NCBI RefSeq assembly: GCF_050948215.1
Contig: NC_135158.1
Coordinates: forward strand, 3,767,822-3,831,821
DNA: 64,000 nt
Origin: Halictus rubicundus
Lineage: Eukaryota > Arthropoda > Insecta > Hymenoptera > Halictidae
Reading direction: 5' to 3'
Numbering within the stretch: the first letter of the stretch is position 1; each line of letters starts with the position of its first letter. Below, in pieces: positions 36,089-48,310 of this stretch. The notes under the pieces were generated by a model. It searched no databases, was not told the origin of the DNA, and worked only from the letters and a program-made list of their open reading frames with translations. Both the position numbers and the translations under genes were made by a program.

Positions 36089-39000
36089 CAGAGAGATAGC
36101 GCGTGCAACGCGAAATCATCGACGACCGACGAAATACACGATGCACCGGAAATGAAATTCCCGCGGCAAGTCGCGGCCCTCCGTCTCCCGGATAAACTGT
36201 TCGGCAAACAACCAGACCTGTATCGCAATTAACAAATGGCCGTCCTCGACAGCGTCCCGGTGACAATCGGCCGCTGGATTATCCTGCATCATTGATCCAT
36301 GTTATCTTGATGCTACATCCAGCCTTACTACGGCCAAATTGCGAGCGTTTGATCAACCGGCTGCGGATTTTTCTGCATTTACTGCGTTCCGTTCGGCTGC
36401 GGTTAGGTCCGTGCAAAATTTTTCTCAAAATTCATTTGATTCTCTTCAAGTAAATTGCGAGACACTCTGTGTTTAGAAACCTAGAAATTCATTTTGAACT
36501 GAGGATTCAGTGTCGTTCTAAACGTGGGCACAGGGCGTTTTCAAATGAATTCCAGAAAAAATGTTTATGCATTGGCACGGACCTTACAAAACAGCGTAAC
36601 TTTCGCTGGGAGCATTTTTCAGAACTTCGCACGTATCGAAAGTTCCACAGTCCGGAATGCTGATACCGCATCTGCCGTTGGCGTAAGCGCGTCAAACATC
36701 ACTGTTGCCGCGAACAATTCAAATTATTGTAACTTTCGACGCTCGCAAAGTTCCAGGGAAACTCTCCAAGTAAGAGTTCCACATTTTTATACGGGGCACA
36801 AGAAAGGAAAATACACCACGCCTTGCAATTATAAAAACGAAGGAATTCCTGATAGAACGTACCAACAGACTAAGGAAAGGTTCAGAAGGAAGAGAAAATG
36901 AAAAGCGTGGGTGTTGAACGAGCGAGAACAGGCGGCGGCGTCCAAGTTGCCCCGGCGGACCATTATTTTCGCGTAAACTCCGCCGGAATTCGTCGGGGCT
37001 GTCGGGGATCTCGGATTCTGGACACGGAATCTCGCGATGTTCGACTTGAAAACTTCGCCAGGTGGAATAAGAGAACGAATAAGGGGAGAGAGGCTCGCGG
37101 AACCGAAAGTCCTCCGGGGACGCGTGGCCTGTTCCCGCTGGTGGAATTCGTGAAGGAGGGAAACGCGAACGACGGAAACGCGTCGCTTCTTTCCTGGACT
37201 GGGAAACATGACCGGAAACCGTAGGAAAGCCTTGTGATTTGACTCGTGTCTGCGGCGCGGTCTGCCTCGATAATATCGACTATACTTATCCCGGAGACCG
37301 CCAGCTCACTGCCTGCCTTCATTAGGGGACCATTTTCTGGTCCCGGGGAAAAAGGCAGCCATTTCTCCTGGCATCGGCTCGAAAGAATCGATTTTAGCAA
37401 CCTCAATTTCTGTTCTATCTTGATCTTCGCCAAATTTGGAAGAGCTCTAACGGCATCATAATTGTGTCAATTCGAATTATTGCACCTTGGGAAAGGATTT
37501 TTTATTTAATCTTATTTCAGATTAATGAATGCACAAAACTGGCAGTCCAGCGATGAATCTGAAAAAGGAATTTCAAATCAAACCCAAAACTTATCTCTAG
37601 ACTCTCTTAAACCTCAACTTCAGAATCACTTCGGAATCACGATTAGCCAATTAAATTCCTATGACGTTTCACAAAAGCCACATCTCGCATTTAGCGCGAC
37701 AAACTGCCAGTAAAATGCTGGATTATTATCAGCAGGGAATGGTCTCGAAGAGGCCGCTGGGACATCTTTCAGCTTTCGAACCAGTCCCGGATCGATCCGC
37801 GAACTTTCCCCATCGTGTTTTACGATCTGCGCAGCGCGAACTTTTTAAAAACCGCCATTCCCCGGGTGAAATTCGAAGCCGTGACTCGGATTGATGCGAC
37901 CGAAATGGACCGCGCCGACGGCAGAGCGAGAGAGGGACGCGGTATCCATCATCTTTTGTAATGTAATTGTCAGGCGGCCGGTTCGTTAACATCGTCGTCG
38001 ACGGGCTAGCGAAACACGATCGATAGAAGGCAGCAACGACGGGGAAATAACCTCCTGCCCCTCGTGAGAGGATCGACGGGCTAAATTTTTTGGCGGAACA
38101 AAGGATTCCGATGGAAGGTACCCTCGGAGTTTCGCGGGGATTTCTTTGAAGCGGGTTCCGAACCAGTTCCGATCAATATTCGGGGTCTGAAACTCGGAAC
38201 CGGCTGCTGGAGATTGAGTTCGACGAGCTGAACTTCTCGGCAAGTGCCAGGAAGAAAGTAAATGTAGCCACTGCTCGGGAAACTGGAACATAAGGAGCGT
38301 AGATGCGATTATAATTTACCGAGGATTCGGCAAAAGCTGTTTCTGTGTACATCCAAGTACACTATATATTTTAAAAATTATTTTTGTCCCGGAGGATTTT
38401 TGGTTTATTATTCGATATAGTGCTTGAAACGTTCAGTGTGCATTCGGTTCGTTTGGGCTGTGCAGGCACATTTGGAATTTAATTTTCAGACAGGCTCGTA
38501 GTGTAGACAATAGAAGCTTGAGGAAGCTTCAACTCTGACAAACTTCATTAGTTGTTCATTAGCATGTTCACCCTTTGTACTCGTACGTCGAACGTAACGC
38601 ATTTCTAAATTTTCAGTTTAAGAATGCATTATATTTTACAACATTTATCTTTCACTTCACTTAGCATTATACATGTATTTTGCTACTTGCAACATCTCAG
38701 AACTGTCGTATTCAATATCCTAACTGTTCCGTTCAGAACTGTTTTCGGAAGTACATATTAAATAAAACATTTATGACGATGGGGATCTGTTGGAAATAGA
38801 ATTGAAAATAATTCAGAGGGAAAAGGGTCACATGTACAGTCTCTGCTCTTTGGGTCAGTCTCCCCCGTTATAGTCACCGCATGATCGACCGCGATCGACA
38901 GAAGACTTCCGGCACGGATGGAATCAGCCGCATTCATCCCGGTGCCCAATTACAGCGTGTTTCTCGGCGGCATATTCGACACTCGGCAATTTCTTCCGGG

Positions 39001-39120
39001 CAATCAATACCCATTGTTCCGAATTCGTGTACAATTCGGCGCGTGCTGGGGTGGCCCGCGCGCGAGCAACTATTGATTTCTGCACTTTCCTGGAGAGCCT
39101 CTCGAACCAATTGCACCTAG

Positions 39121-39122
<2 letters not shown>

Positions 39123-39155
<33 letters not shown>
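39123..39155 (+). repeat. (CT)n microsatellite
   Basis: An uninterrupted CT array, the first of six pyrimidine-on-plus arrays between 39 and 54.5 kb. Confidence 0.95.
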
Positions 39156-39156
<1 letters not shown>

Positions 39157-39460
39157 ATGTCCTTCCTTTACACCTCTCTGCCGCTGTTTCGCCTCTTCCA
39201 CCTATGAAACGAGAACGCCAGAGGTGTCGTTAAAGTGTTTTTTGTGCAATTATAAGCGGCTACTTATGCTCATAGCACATTAAGAGGTTTATAACTTTAG
39301 CTGTCGGTATCTTCCATGCTGCCCGGTTCGTATACGTTTTAAACTTTTCGTTCGGGCGATTTCAAATTTTCGCTCTTAAGTGGTACAACACCTGTGTCGC
39401 GACGTTAATTTATTAGAATATAAATTTGTATATTGTACCGTAGACTGTCGTAAACTCCAC

Positions 39461-39480
39461 TTCTTCTTCTTCTTCTTCTT
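39461..39480 (+). repeat. (TTC)n microsatellite
   Basis: Between six and seven perfect TTC units. Confidence 0.95.
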
Positions 39481-41385
39481 GCTAATGAGATTAACTAGAC
39501 CGCAGGGATTTTATGTTAAAAATCAATAGGCGAAATTCGTAAATGAATAAATGCATAAAATTCATCAATCAATTTATAAAGCAAGTGCGGACAACATTTC
39601 ACGTGCATCGTTAGGAACTCGTGCGGCCCATCATTGGCGAAAGGCTGATTAAAATCAGAGTCGTCGAGTTAGGGTCTTACGTTCGTCAGCCGTTCCCGGA
39701 CCCGGCAATCACCGCGATTATCTCGTAATTGGTCTCGACAGAATCTCACGCGAACTCGTTGTTTACGCGGCCGTGAAAACTCCCGAAACGGCAATTAGAA
39801 GCGTATTCCCGGCACACTGGGAACTCGCGATTCTCCCAGCGCCACCGTCTACGACGCTCGTTCCCAGCTTCTGCGCGGTGCAATCCTGGCGAATGAAATG
39901 AATTATTCATCGCCGCGAGACGGCGAGACTCCATCAGTGAAGACGAGGAGGAGAGAGTAGGAACACATCGGGAAGGGCGGAGAGAAAAGAAAAAAAAAAA
40001 GAAAAACGACAGCCCATTTGTTTCGGCGAATGCTCGAAATTGGAGGAACCAGCCCCATTGCCACCGGCTACCCTCGTCTTCGTTGATTGACCTCCCAGCC
40101 GGATCCCGCTCTGGAAAACCGATGCATGGATGTACGAGCCTCCCGGGACTCGTCTCGGTCTTGTCTGGGAACTTTTCTCCGGTCCAAGTTACCGCGAAGA
40201 CGAGTTCCCGTGGACCTCGATTAATCGGCTGGCGAGAGTCTCGTTTGGATAGGATGGAAAGTGATCGATTAACCCGATCCCCTTCTTATTTCCCTACGAA
40301 ACATTTTCCCGTCTATTCAATCCGCGTCACCATCATATTTTAGAAAAATGTAAAAGATCGTTCCCAGTGTACCTCTTCCGAAGGACTACAACAATGACAA
40401 CCCTGAGTACCGGGGTTAAACCGCTAGTGTGTTGGAACAGAAGTTCCTCCACGGACGATATCTTCACCTAATTTTTCACAGTTTTCGAGGTAGATATTTT
40501 TCGAAGGATTTCGAAGCGGCGGCCACCATTCGAAGGGTCACCCCGAAGAATTCAGGGGTCCCTTGGACCCTCCGACGTGGAGATATGAGTCGGAATTTCC
40601 GGGAGTTTAGACGCGAGCAATTACAGCTTCGAAGAAGGGAGCCGGTAATTGGACCGGATGAAAAAAGATGCTGCGTGGAGAGTCTCCACCGCGATTAAGT
40701 GGCGGTCGTTTGCTAGGACGTCCATCGGGACGTTGTCTAGCCGGGAAAAAGCTGCGACGTTCACCTGCAGTTCTTTCCGGAGAGGACCAAGATCGTTGAC
40801 CTTCGAGCTTACGAGAGGTTCCCGATGGGTGATCGCTGGGGATCGATCACGAGAACACTTTTGATAATTGGAAAGGTCCCGAGGATCAGCTTAGTCGCGT
40901 GTTACGGGGTACACAGGAAATCGAGGCGGTTCAACGATTGCTTTAGGATCAAGAGGGCTCGGAGACGGAAAAGGATACACGCCCGGCCTGATAATTGATT
41001 AACGTCCCAGTTTCCTTTGTGGCTTCTACCGCGGCAGATTGGAGGAGGGAACCGCCGGCCAGAGAGAAAAAGAACGGCCAAGAGCTAACGGTGTTCCCAT
41101 TTTATCTGGCTCAAAGCCTGCGGCCACGTAAAGCGCCCTTTTCTTCTTTCCGGTTGCTCGCACCGTGCCCCGAGCGACAGTCCCGCGATGTAGTTCGCCC
41201 GCAAACAACGTATTCAATGCAATCCTTGGCCTCCTTTTTCTAGGATATCAATTGTGGTCCCGGGAAGGGCGAGGGAACCTGCACCGAGCCCTTGGACCAG
41301 CAATTCCCCCAGGACAAATTCCTTAGCTCAATTTTAATGCCCTTGTTCTCATTAATATGTTGCCTCGTGAACGGACTCGAATATG

Positions 41386-41700
41386 GTGATGTCATCACTT
41401 AAACTCCCTTCAATCTTATGCCTACTACACGGTACATACTTTGTTTCTAACAAAATCCCTGTGGTCAATTTGGAACGCCATCGATTTGAAGTGATTCAAC
41501 TGTTGAGCAAGAACACGCGGCTACAGAAAAGCTGTGCTCGGAAATGAAAATGTAATTATAATTTCGAAATCAGCAAAGTGATGACTTAAACTGCCCCCAA
41601 TTTTATGTGCACTATACGATACGTGCTTTTAATTTGCACACACCATACCATTCTACCGAAGAATCGATGAAGAACAAGAGTTGCTCCACAAGTCAAACAT
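41386..41700 (+). repeat. Diverged tandem duplication, period about 183-187 bp
   Basis: ACTTAAACTCCCTTCAATCT at 41397 recurs as ACTTAAACTGCCCCCAATTT at 41584. The next blocks CTACTACACGGTACATACTT and CACTATACGATACGTGCTTT align. ATCGAT followed by a GAAG-rich block occurs at 41480 and 41663. Three anchor pairs give offsets of 183-187. It is AT-richer than its flanks. The frame starting at 41607 overlaps copy 2 and is not supported as a gene. Confidence 0.6.
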
Positions 41701-41941
41701 GTTCCCCGAATTCACCTTCCCCAGGCAACTCGCAAGAACCGAAAGTTATTGACGACCGAACTCGACATTATGGTCGTCGGAAAGACTACTGTTCGCAAGT
41801 TCCCATGGCGAAATCCGCCGCAGTGGAACGACCTTTCCAGGATAATTCATCCAGTACAATTTCTCTTCGTAACTTATTCAAGAAGAATCGAACATCGATT
41901 CCGGGCTCAGGAAAGGTCAAGAGAGAATCAAGAGCTCGTTG

Positions 41942-41944
<3 letters not shown>

Positions 41945-41984
<40 letters not shown>
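41945..41984 (+). repeat. (CT)n microsatellite
   Basis: An uninterrupted CT array of about 40 bases; it causes SLSLSL or RERERE runs in three frames. Confidence 0.95.
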
Positions 41985-41986
<2 letters not shown>

Positions 41987-44376
41987 CCATGAACGTAGTA
42001 CAACACAGTGCTCGTCGATCCATTCGTTTCCTCTCAATTTCAGAGAACGATCCTCTGGATCGATTCTCGATTCCCTGACGAATATAAAAGTCACAGGGAG
42101 GAGAGAACAAAAAAAGACCAATGGAATAATTCTGATGGTAGTCGGTCTGTTGAGGTGCTAGTAGAAACTGCCTGCCAGTGTCAGACACTGTGAAGTTACA
42201 GACTTTTTCAGACCATCGTTGTTTTTTCGAGTTCGCGTCGTGAATTTTCTACTCGAATCTGTCCTCTATAAGATTTCGATCTTGCGGCGAGCGAATCGCA
42301 AATAGAAACCGAGTCGCAAATAAAAATAACTCGACAAGCATAATCCTCGGTCATTAATTCAGCTTGAAGGATGAGCTTGTTTCCATGGGCACGATATTAT
42401 AAATTCTCACAGTTCGAGCCACAAATTACCCGCTAATTCTGTTCGCGATGTCGTTCGATGACCGTTGCGTATTTTTAACCGACCTGTTCATATTTCCATA
42501 GCGACTCCTGGCTTGGAAATATAAGGATCTTGTTTGCAGTTCAAAGACATATTCTTGCGAGAGACTTCGACTATTCCCTTCGAAAACGCTGCTTTATTTT
42601 CGATTCCCTTGTTACGGCGACAGTCATATTCGCTTTTATACGAGACTTCGCTTCAATAACGTTGCATCATGCCAGTCTCCTAATTATCGATACCCGTTAG
42701 AAAGCGCTATTCTACTTACATCGTCAGATACAGTGTCTCGCAAGATCAGCTGCACCACCGTTAAACGAGCACTCGCTGCAACAAAAAAATTCCATTCTAC
42801 AGTCAAGAATGTGTTGTTTCATCTCCAGCATAGAATTTTTCGAAATTCATACATTCCCGTTTACACAAGAAATATTTACCCGGCCGATTTCGGAGTACAC
42901 GCGAGCTCAGAATTTTCGTTTGGCAAATTTCGTGCTTGTTTTCGAAGCTTTGTCGCGCGTCGGAATGAAACGGGACACGGGACGGTAAACGAATCGGCAA
43001 CAGGCGTAAACGGTCCCTGATAGAAACCCGCTTAAATAATTCGCTCTCGGCGGCCGCCGCGCTCTGGACACATTGATATAATTAGGCGTTATTGTCCGGT
43101 AATAGCTCGCCATCGAAAACAGAAGCGGCGCTCTGGAGAGTCCTCCGGGCCGGTAAACGTGTTGGTCATTTGTTCAATCGGTGCAACGGAATTGCGCGGG
43201 GAAGGGAAAAGGAGGGGGCAGGGCTTTTCGATGGGGTTTGTCGAGAGGGCAGGGATGGGAATGGAAGGGCCGCGCAGCCCTTTCGGCTGTTAACCCTTCG
43301 GTTGTTAATTCTATCGCGTCGAACGCGAAAGGTCTCCCTTTGCCGGGTGTCTCACCCCCGCGATAGCGGACTACAAAAGCAGTCGGGCCCGGCCGATCGA
43401 ATACGACTGCGTTATCGCGTCCATATCGATATCGTTATCGAGTGGCCGAACAACCAGACGCCCTCGCACACACCACGCCATCCCCCCCCGCATCCCCGTC
43501 GCACTCTGTCCCCGCGTAATTCCGCGAAATTAGCGAAATTGCCGACGCGATCGCGCCCATTCAACAAGGGAATCGCTGGAAATATTGTTCACGCGGGCGT
43601 TAGGAGACATTCATTGTCGCAACACCCTCTTTTCTAGCGTTTATGCCAGCCCTGCCGAAGTAATTCTGTTTGCCCGCGGCCTCGCTGCGGGCCCGCCGCA
43701 TTTACTGCGCTTGTTGATGCGCTGCTTGCATTCGAACCGAATCCCGACAGATTTGCAAAGATTCTGTTTCGTTTGATGTTTCAGTGTTATCCTTCGTGGT
43801 CATTAAACTGCGAATCTCATTCGCAGAAAAAGAATTACATGTATATCTGGCTCCCATCTCTCGCGATTGATACAGATAACCTGTATGTGTCACGATTTTC
43901 TAAGAACTTCCTTCTCAGTATTTTTCATTCGAATTGGAAATGAACTGTCTGTTGTTGTTGCCATTCATACACGGCCAACGTGGTGAGCGAGCTGTTAACG
44001 GAGAAAGCGTGTCTCCGTTTCGTTCTCATTTTTGTAGATTAGACTGCGAGAATGTGAACTCACGCGAGGCCGCGCGAAGTATATTCATGAATCGCGAGTG
44101 TTATGCAAATGTTCGGTCTTGAGGAACTGGGTCTAAATGAAAAACGAGTATACTGATTTAACTGCTGTGTACCGTAGAATCTAGTACAGTAGACTGCAAA
44201 TTATAGATGTAGGTGTCTTTCAGCTACTTTTCCAATGAAGAAGAAACTTTGAACCAAAATTGCATGCATAATACATGATCGAATGAATAAAAGAATTTTT
44301 TCGGACAACATTGTTCGTCTTTCCACGGGTTCAAAAATCGCCGCCGCGTCGAGCAGCCGAATCCTGATTGTTGAGG

Positions 44377-44386
44377 CCCCCCCCCC
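44377..44386 (+). repeat. Poly-C run (10)
   Basis: Ten consecutive C in unique sequence. Confidence 0.95.
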
Positions 44387-44820
44387 AATAATCGGGGAAT
44401 TAAGGGGGAAGGATCGCGCGAAGGCGATTCAGTTGGATCGTTAGCGATCGCTGCGTTCCCCGCTAACTGGATTACTAGAATGCTGAGCTCTATTCAAGTT
44501 CTCATAATCTCGTGGACCGGGTATTATCGGGGTTCGAGGCTCCACAGCGTCCGCGAAATTATGATGCTTGATAATTGCGATCGATCCGCGAGAGCCACGA
44601 CTCTAAACTGCAAACCGTTTAATATCGGGAACGTGTACACACTTTCGAACACGGCTCGGAACTTACGTTGGACGCCGTAGATCACGGAACAGGTTGTTTT
44701 CTAGGACGGTTTTTCACTGGTTCCCGTTAGCTCGGTCGTTCGCTGCACGCCCTCGCGGTCTTAGCTCCTGATCCCCAATAACCATTGACCTGTTCCGGAT
44801 CCGCGAGACGCTGGAAAGTT

Positions 44821-44843
44821 GCGATTCCAGCTGCTGGAATCGC
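44821..44843. promoter_or_regulatory. 23-base palindrome centred on a CAGCTG E-box
   Basis: The 11-base arm GCGATTCCAGC is followed by one T and the exact complement GCTGGAATCGC. The centre contains CAGCTG, a class of E-box bound by basic helix-loop-helix proteins, with symmetric TTCC/GGAA flanks. No gene start is nearby. It could be a binding site or a cruciform-prone chance palindrome. Confidence 0.45.
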
Positions 44844-46049
44844 GGACTGTGCTCCGGGGCTCTTAAATCTGGGAGATTAGTGTCGTGCAGTTTGGTGTGC
44901 TCGGTAATGAAGCTGTAACGGGAGCTGTTCGATCGATGGTTGACCGTGGATCTAATGGCTCGACTTTGCTCGTGCAGTGTGGATCTTTGTGCAAAATAAA
45001 AATTGTGTGCATCTGTTGCATGAAATAGAGGGGAATTTTTATTTAAAAATTTAATATTTCTACTCTGAGATCGAAGCTGCTTATTTTTAAAGTCTAAAAT
45101 TCGTAGTCTAATTACAATTGACGACGCCGTGACATCTTGAACAGAGAATCTAGCACAGCAGAAGTATAAAATGACAAATCGTTATGGAATACTTATCATA
45201 TTTTGACACGCGCGTAATAGTCGCTGGCCACAGCGTGAATAGTTGCATTTTCGGGATGGAGAAGCTGGTGGTAGATCGGTCGACCATCGAACCAGCTCGA
45301 ATTTCGCTCGGACGCGTTTGGGTCGCCTCGAAGCGTACCGCTCGAGCGGAAAAGTGGCGTTTGAGGAGCGCAATGCTCCGCAGGAGAAATTAAGGCCCGT
45401 CCGGAAAGCGAGACCCGGGATCCGGCGACGTCAAAGAGGCCGCCTCGGCCAACTCGACCGTGAATTATGCAGGATTTTCTTCGGATTCCTTTTCAACGAC
45501 TTCGGCCCGCAACGCGTTTGCTTTGGGAACACGGGCCGGTGATTAAAGCTCGCCTGCGCGCCCCGGCGTTTATTTTATAACGAGCCTTCTCGATTACTCG
45601 GCCGACCTCCGCCCGGCCAAATACCGTTGTGTTTGAACTGGTGCTGGCCGTGGCAACGGAATTGTACTCTTAATTTAATCGGCGAATTAATGGGAAACTG
45701 CTCCTGCCCCGTTCAATGCCAGTTTGTTTAGTTGCTGCGCTAGCGGGCCTCTCGTTTTATTGTTTCGTTCGTTTCGGATAGTGCTTGGAGACTGACGGGA
45801 ATTAAATGAATTCCTACGGTGAAATCTCTTCTGGATGAATCAAGGAAAATAGTCTGAATCTTCGAGTATTGCTATAAAAATGTTTAGTGGCTCTAGCGAA
45901 AGATTAAGGGGGAAAATTCCTTTCGCTGAGTGAGACATCGTTTGCGGTAGAATTGAAATTGAAATGCATTTGAAAAGTATGCTCTACAGCATGCTCGGTG
46001 CCTGGTTAGCAAAACGGAGGAACGGTCCCACGTAAGTTTGCGAAGTTCC

Positions 46050-46440
46050 AAGCACAAGGACAGCGGGACAGCAAGTTCTTCTCGGAAGAAGTTGCTGGAG
46101 AGTCTCGTCGATCCCAGGAAGCCCAGAAGACAAGCGATAGGATCAGCCTGGTGGGAATCGGGCAGGGACTCGGGCGAGATCTAGGATCTGGAAGGAAGTC
46201 CGGGGCAAATGAGGGACGAATCAGCGCGAGGAGATCTGAGAAGTGTTCGGGGTCCGAGAATCTGGAGAAGCTGGGACGCGGAGCGGTTTAAGTCGCGGGA
46301 CTCGGAGGAGCGATCGAAATCTCGGCTGGAGGATGATCCGGGGAGCTAAAAGAAGACGGTGGAGAGGATCCGGCGCGGAAAGAACGAGGGGAACAGGCGG
46401 CCAGAAGGGCGAAGGAGCGAGCGAGCGAGCAAGTTATGAG
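46050..46440 (+). other. Purine-rich plus-strand block
   Basis: About 390 bases are strongly G/A-biased on the plus strand, with loosely repeated GAGATCTGAGAAG, GATCTAGGATCTGGAAGG and GAGAATCTGGAGAAG words. It ends in a (GAGC)n run at 46415-46431. There is no long open frame. It may be an old purine-rich repeat, a transcribed leader or simple low-complexity DNA. Confidence 0.4.
46415..46431 (+). repeat. (GAGC)n short microsatellite
   Basis: About four GAGC/GAGCGA units at the end of the purine-rich block. Confidence 0.9.
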
Positions 46441-47351
46441 GCTGTATTTATCCCGGCTTAACCTACGACCGACCTAGCTCAACCTTCCGAGACACGGACT
46501 CCCGGCTCGAGTCACGATGCTGGATAAGAGGTGCACCTGCAGAGGCGACCTCGAGTCGCGGGGAGCGGGTCGGGCTGACGATGGCGTCGCCGAAACTACC
46601 CCGGAACTAACTGTTCGTATAAATTTGTGGGGATTCGCTCGCGTTCGAGTGTAAGAGAGATATGGGAGCCCGGCCCCTGTCGCGGCGCTGCAACTGGCGT
46701 GGACGAGCTGCAGGGACCGGGGCAATTTGTTCGACCGATGGCCGAGGATATCGGGAAAAAGCAGGACGGATACCGGGTACCGTTCCTCCGGAAAATATGC
46801 AACGGCCTGGAGCCTTCAGATTCTCATCTGCTTCCTCCCAAATTAATTGTTAATGGCAGCAAAAGCAGAATTTATGAGGTTCATCCTGGTGTGGACGAGG
46901 TAGAGATGAAATGTGAATTTTTCTTCCTTCAAAAATTGTAAAGAGGGGAAAGTATGATATCGATATCCGAACAGTGGAAATGTCAGAAGAATTCGAGGAT
47001 ATTCTACATCATTGGACTCGTATTAAGAGAGCAGCAGCTACGGGAAAAATAGTCGTATTGGAAGTATTGCAGCATAAACGTGCGCGCTAAACGGCAGTAA
47101 TTCGAAGGCGAGAAGAATCGCGGAACAGTGAGGGAACGCGGATGAAAGCACGAGGGAAACGTCGGCCGGGGTTTGTACCTTTGGCGGAGCGTAAAACCGG
47201 TCCAAAGCTCGGCTTTAAAATTAACGATCGCGCGCTCCTTTTTCTTCCAGCTTGCTCCATTCTTTCCGCGCCGTCCGCCGCGAAATGAAAATAGGAGATT
47301 TGCCGAGGTTTGGGAGGGCGAACGCGTCAAAATTTTCCTCCAGCTTCTCCG

Positions 47352-47353
<2 letters not shown>
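46441..47353. other. Unique non-coding DNA
   Basis: GC-rich at first and AT-rich between 46840 and 47060. A 104-codon frame at 46627-46941 has no recognised domain. Nothing else was recognised. Confidence 0.55.

Positions 47354-47387
<34 letters not shown>
47354..47387 (+). repeat. (CT)n microsatellite
   Basis: An uninterrupted CT array. Confidence 0.95.
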
Positions 47388-47389
<2 letters not shown>

Positions 47390-47959
47390 CCGCGGAGCTG
47401 ACCTACAAACAAAAGACGAGCCGCGCGGAGGGACTGCGAGCAAACGAGCTGTTAAATTATTTAACTCCGGCTAAATTAGATCTTACCGCAGCCGGCATTC
47501 CCTCCCCGGAGCACTGTAACAGCCGAGGAAGCCGACGAATCAAGCTCCTCTCGTGGTTTTCCCTTCTCGGCGTTCGGCCCGCGAACGACAAAAATTCCTG
47601 TCGCTTTTTGCCAGCATCCGACTCCCCTACCTGGGAAATAAAGTGAATCCAATTATTCCCGATCCCCGGACCAAGTCGCAATTACCGCTACCAATTCCAG
47701 TAATGTCCCCGAAGCGGGCTAGAACGCCGCGAGGAAGCCTACCGCGAGACCGTTTTCAGCCTGGGGAGAGCTTGTAATTGGGAACGGCGGTCGGGCACCG
47801 TGGAATCTGCGTGGAATCTATGGCGACCGAGACGCTGATAATGAGATCCGCGAAGCACCATCGAAAGTGCCAGCCCACGAAAGGACAGCAACCCTGAACG
47901 CACCTTCTCTGTCAAAGATCCTCTCCAAGGCTGACTTTAAGAAGACATCTTTCTGAATT
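47388..47959. other. Unique non-coding DNA
   Basis: GC-rich sequence with overlapping frames on both strands and nothing recognised. Confidence 0.55.
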
Positions 47960-48310
47960 GTTAACGTTATCCTATTAAAGAATCCGAGAATCCTGTGAAG
48001 AATGCATCATGTAGTGCCCGAAAAACAAGGTAGAGTTTAACGGATTAGAGATGAATCAATTTTCTGGCTTGCGATCAGAATTTCGTTAGAAAGGAAATTT
48101 ATAGGAGGGGTTTAAGTCTCGTCGCTTGATTTTACATTTGTCTTCAAAATACAATCCTTTGAGTTTCACAATCTTTACCCCATCTGCATGAAAACGTGCT
48201 GCACTTGTTAGATCAATATTTTTTTTCTGCGTCCTAGGAGATACACTTTACAACAATAAATTACCATTTGATTAAAGAGTTAGTTTTACCCTATTAAAAA
48301 TGATAAACTG
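47960..48310 (+). repeat. Possible direct repeat, offset 319 bp
   Basis: GTTAACGTTATCCTATTAAA at 47960 recurs as GTTAGTTTTACCCTATTAAA at 48279. This is a single anchor pair in AT-rich DNA. The intervening 300 bases do not align clearly, so it is weaker than the other duplications. The offset is about twice the period of 160 bp seen elsewhere, but I found no clear middle copy. Confidence 0.3.

Larger units (their letters stand above)
34661..41384. other. Unique non-coding DNA with two microsatellites
   Basis: Mostly GC-rich, with AT-rich islands at 35270-35650 and 38330-38780. It holds a poly-G run (36079-36088), a CT array (39123-39155) and a TTC run (39461-39480). A polypyrimidine-AG acceptor-like site ends at 37520 and precedes a 62-codon frame, but no partner donor or conserved domain supports an exon. 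Confidence 0.6.
41985..46049. other. Unique non-coding DNA
   Basis: Mixed composition with a poly-C run (44377-44386) and a strong palindrome (44821-44843), both listed separately. The open frames, including 43092-43637, are arginine- and proline-rich artefacts of GC-rich DNA with no domain. No RNA gene or transposon end was recognised. Confidence 0.6.

Noticed and set aside
37525..37713. 62-codon frame just downstream of a good polypyrimidine-AG acceptor
   Set aside because: The acceptor-like TTTATTTAATCTTATTTCAG is suggestive, but the peptide is low in information, no donor is evident and no upstream exon is seen.
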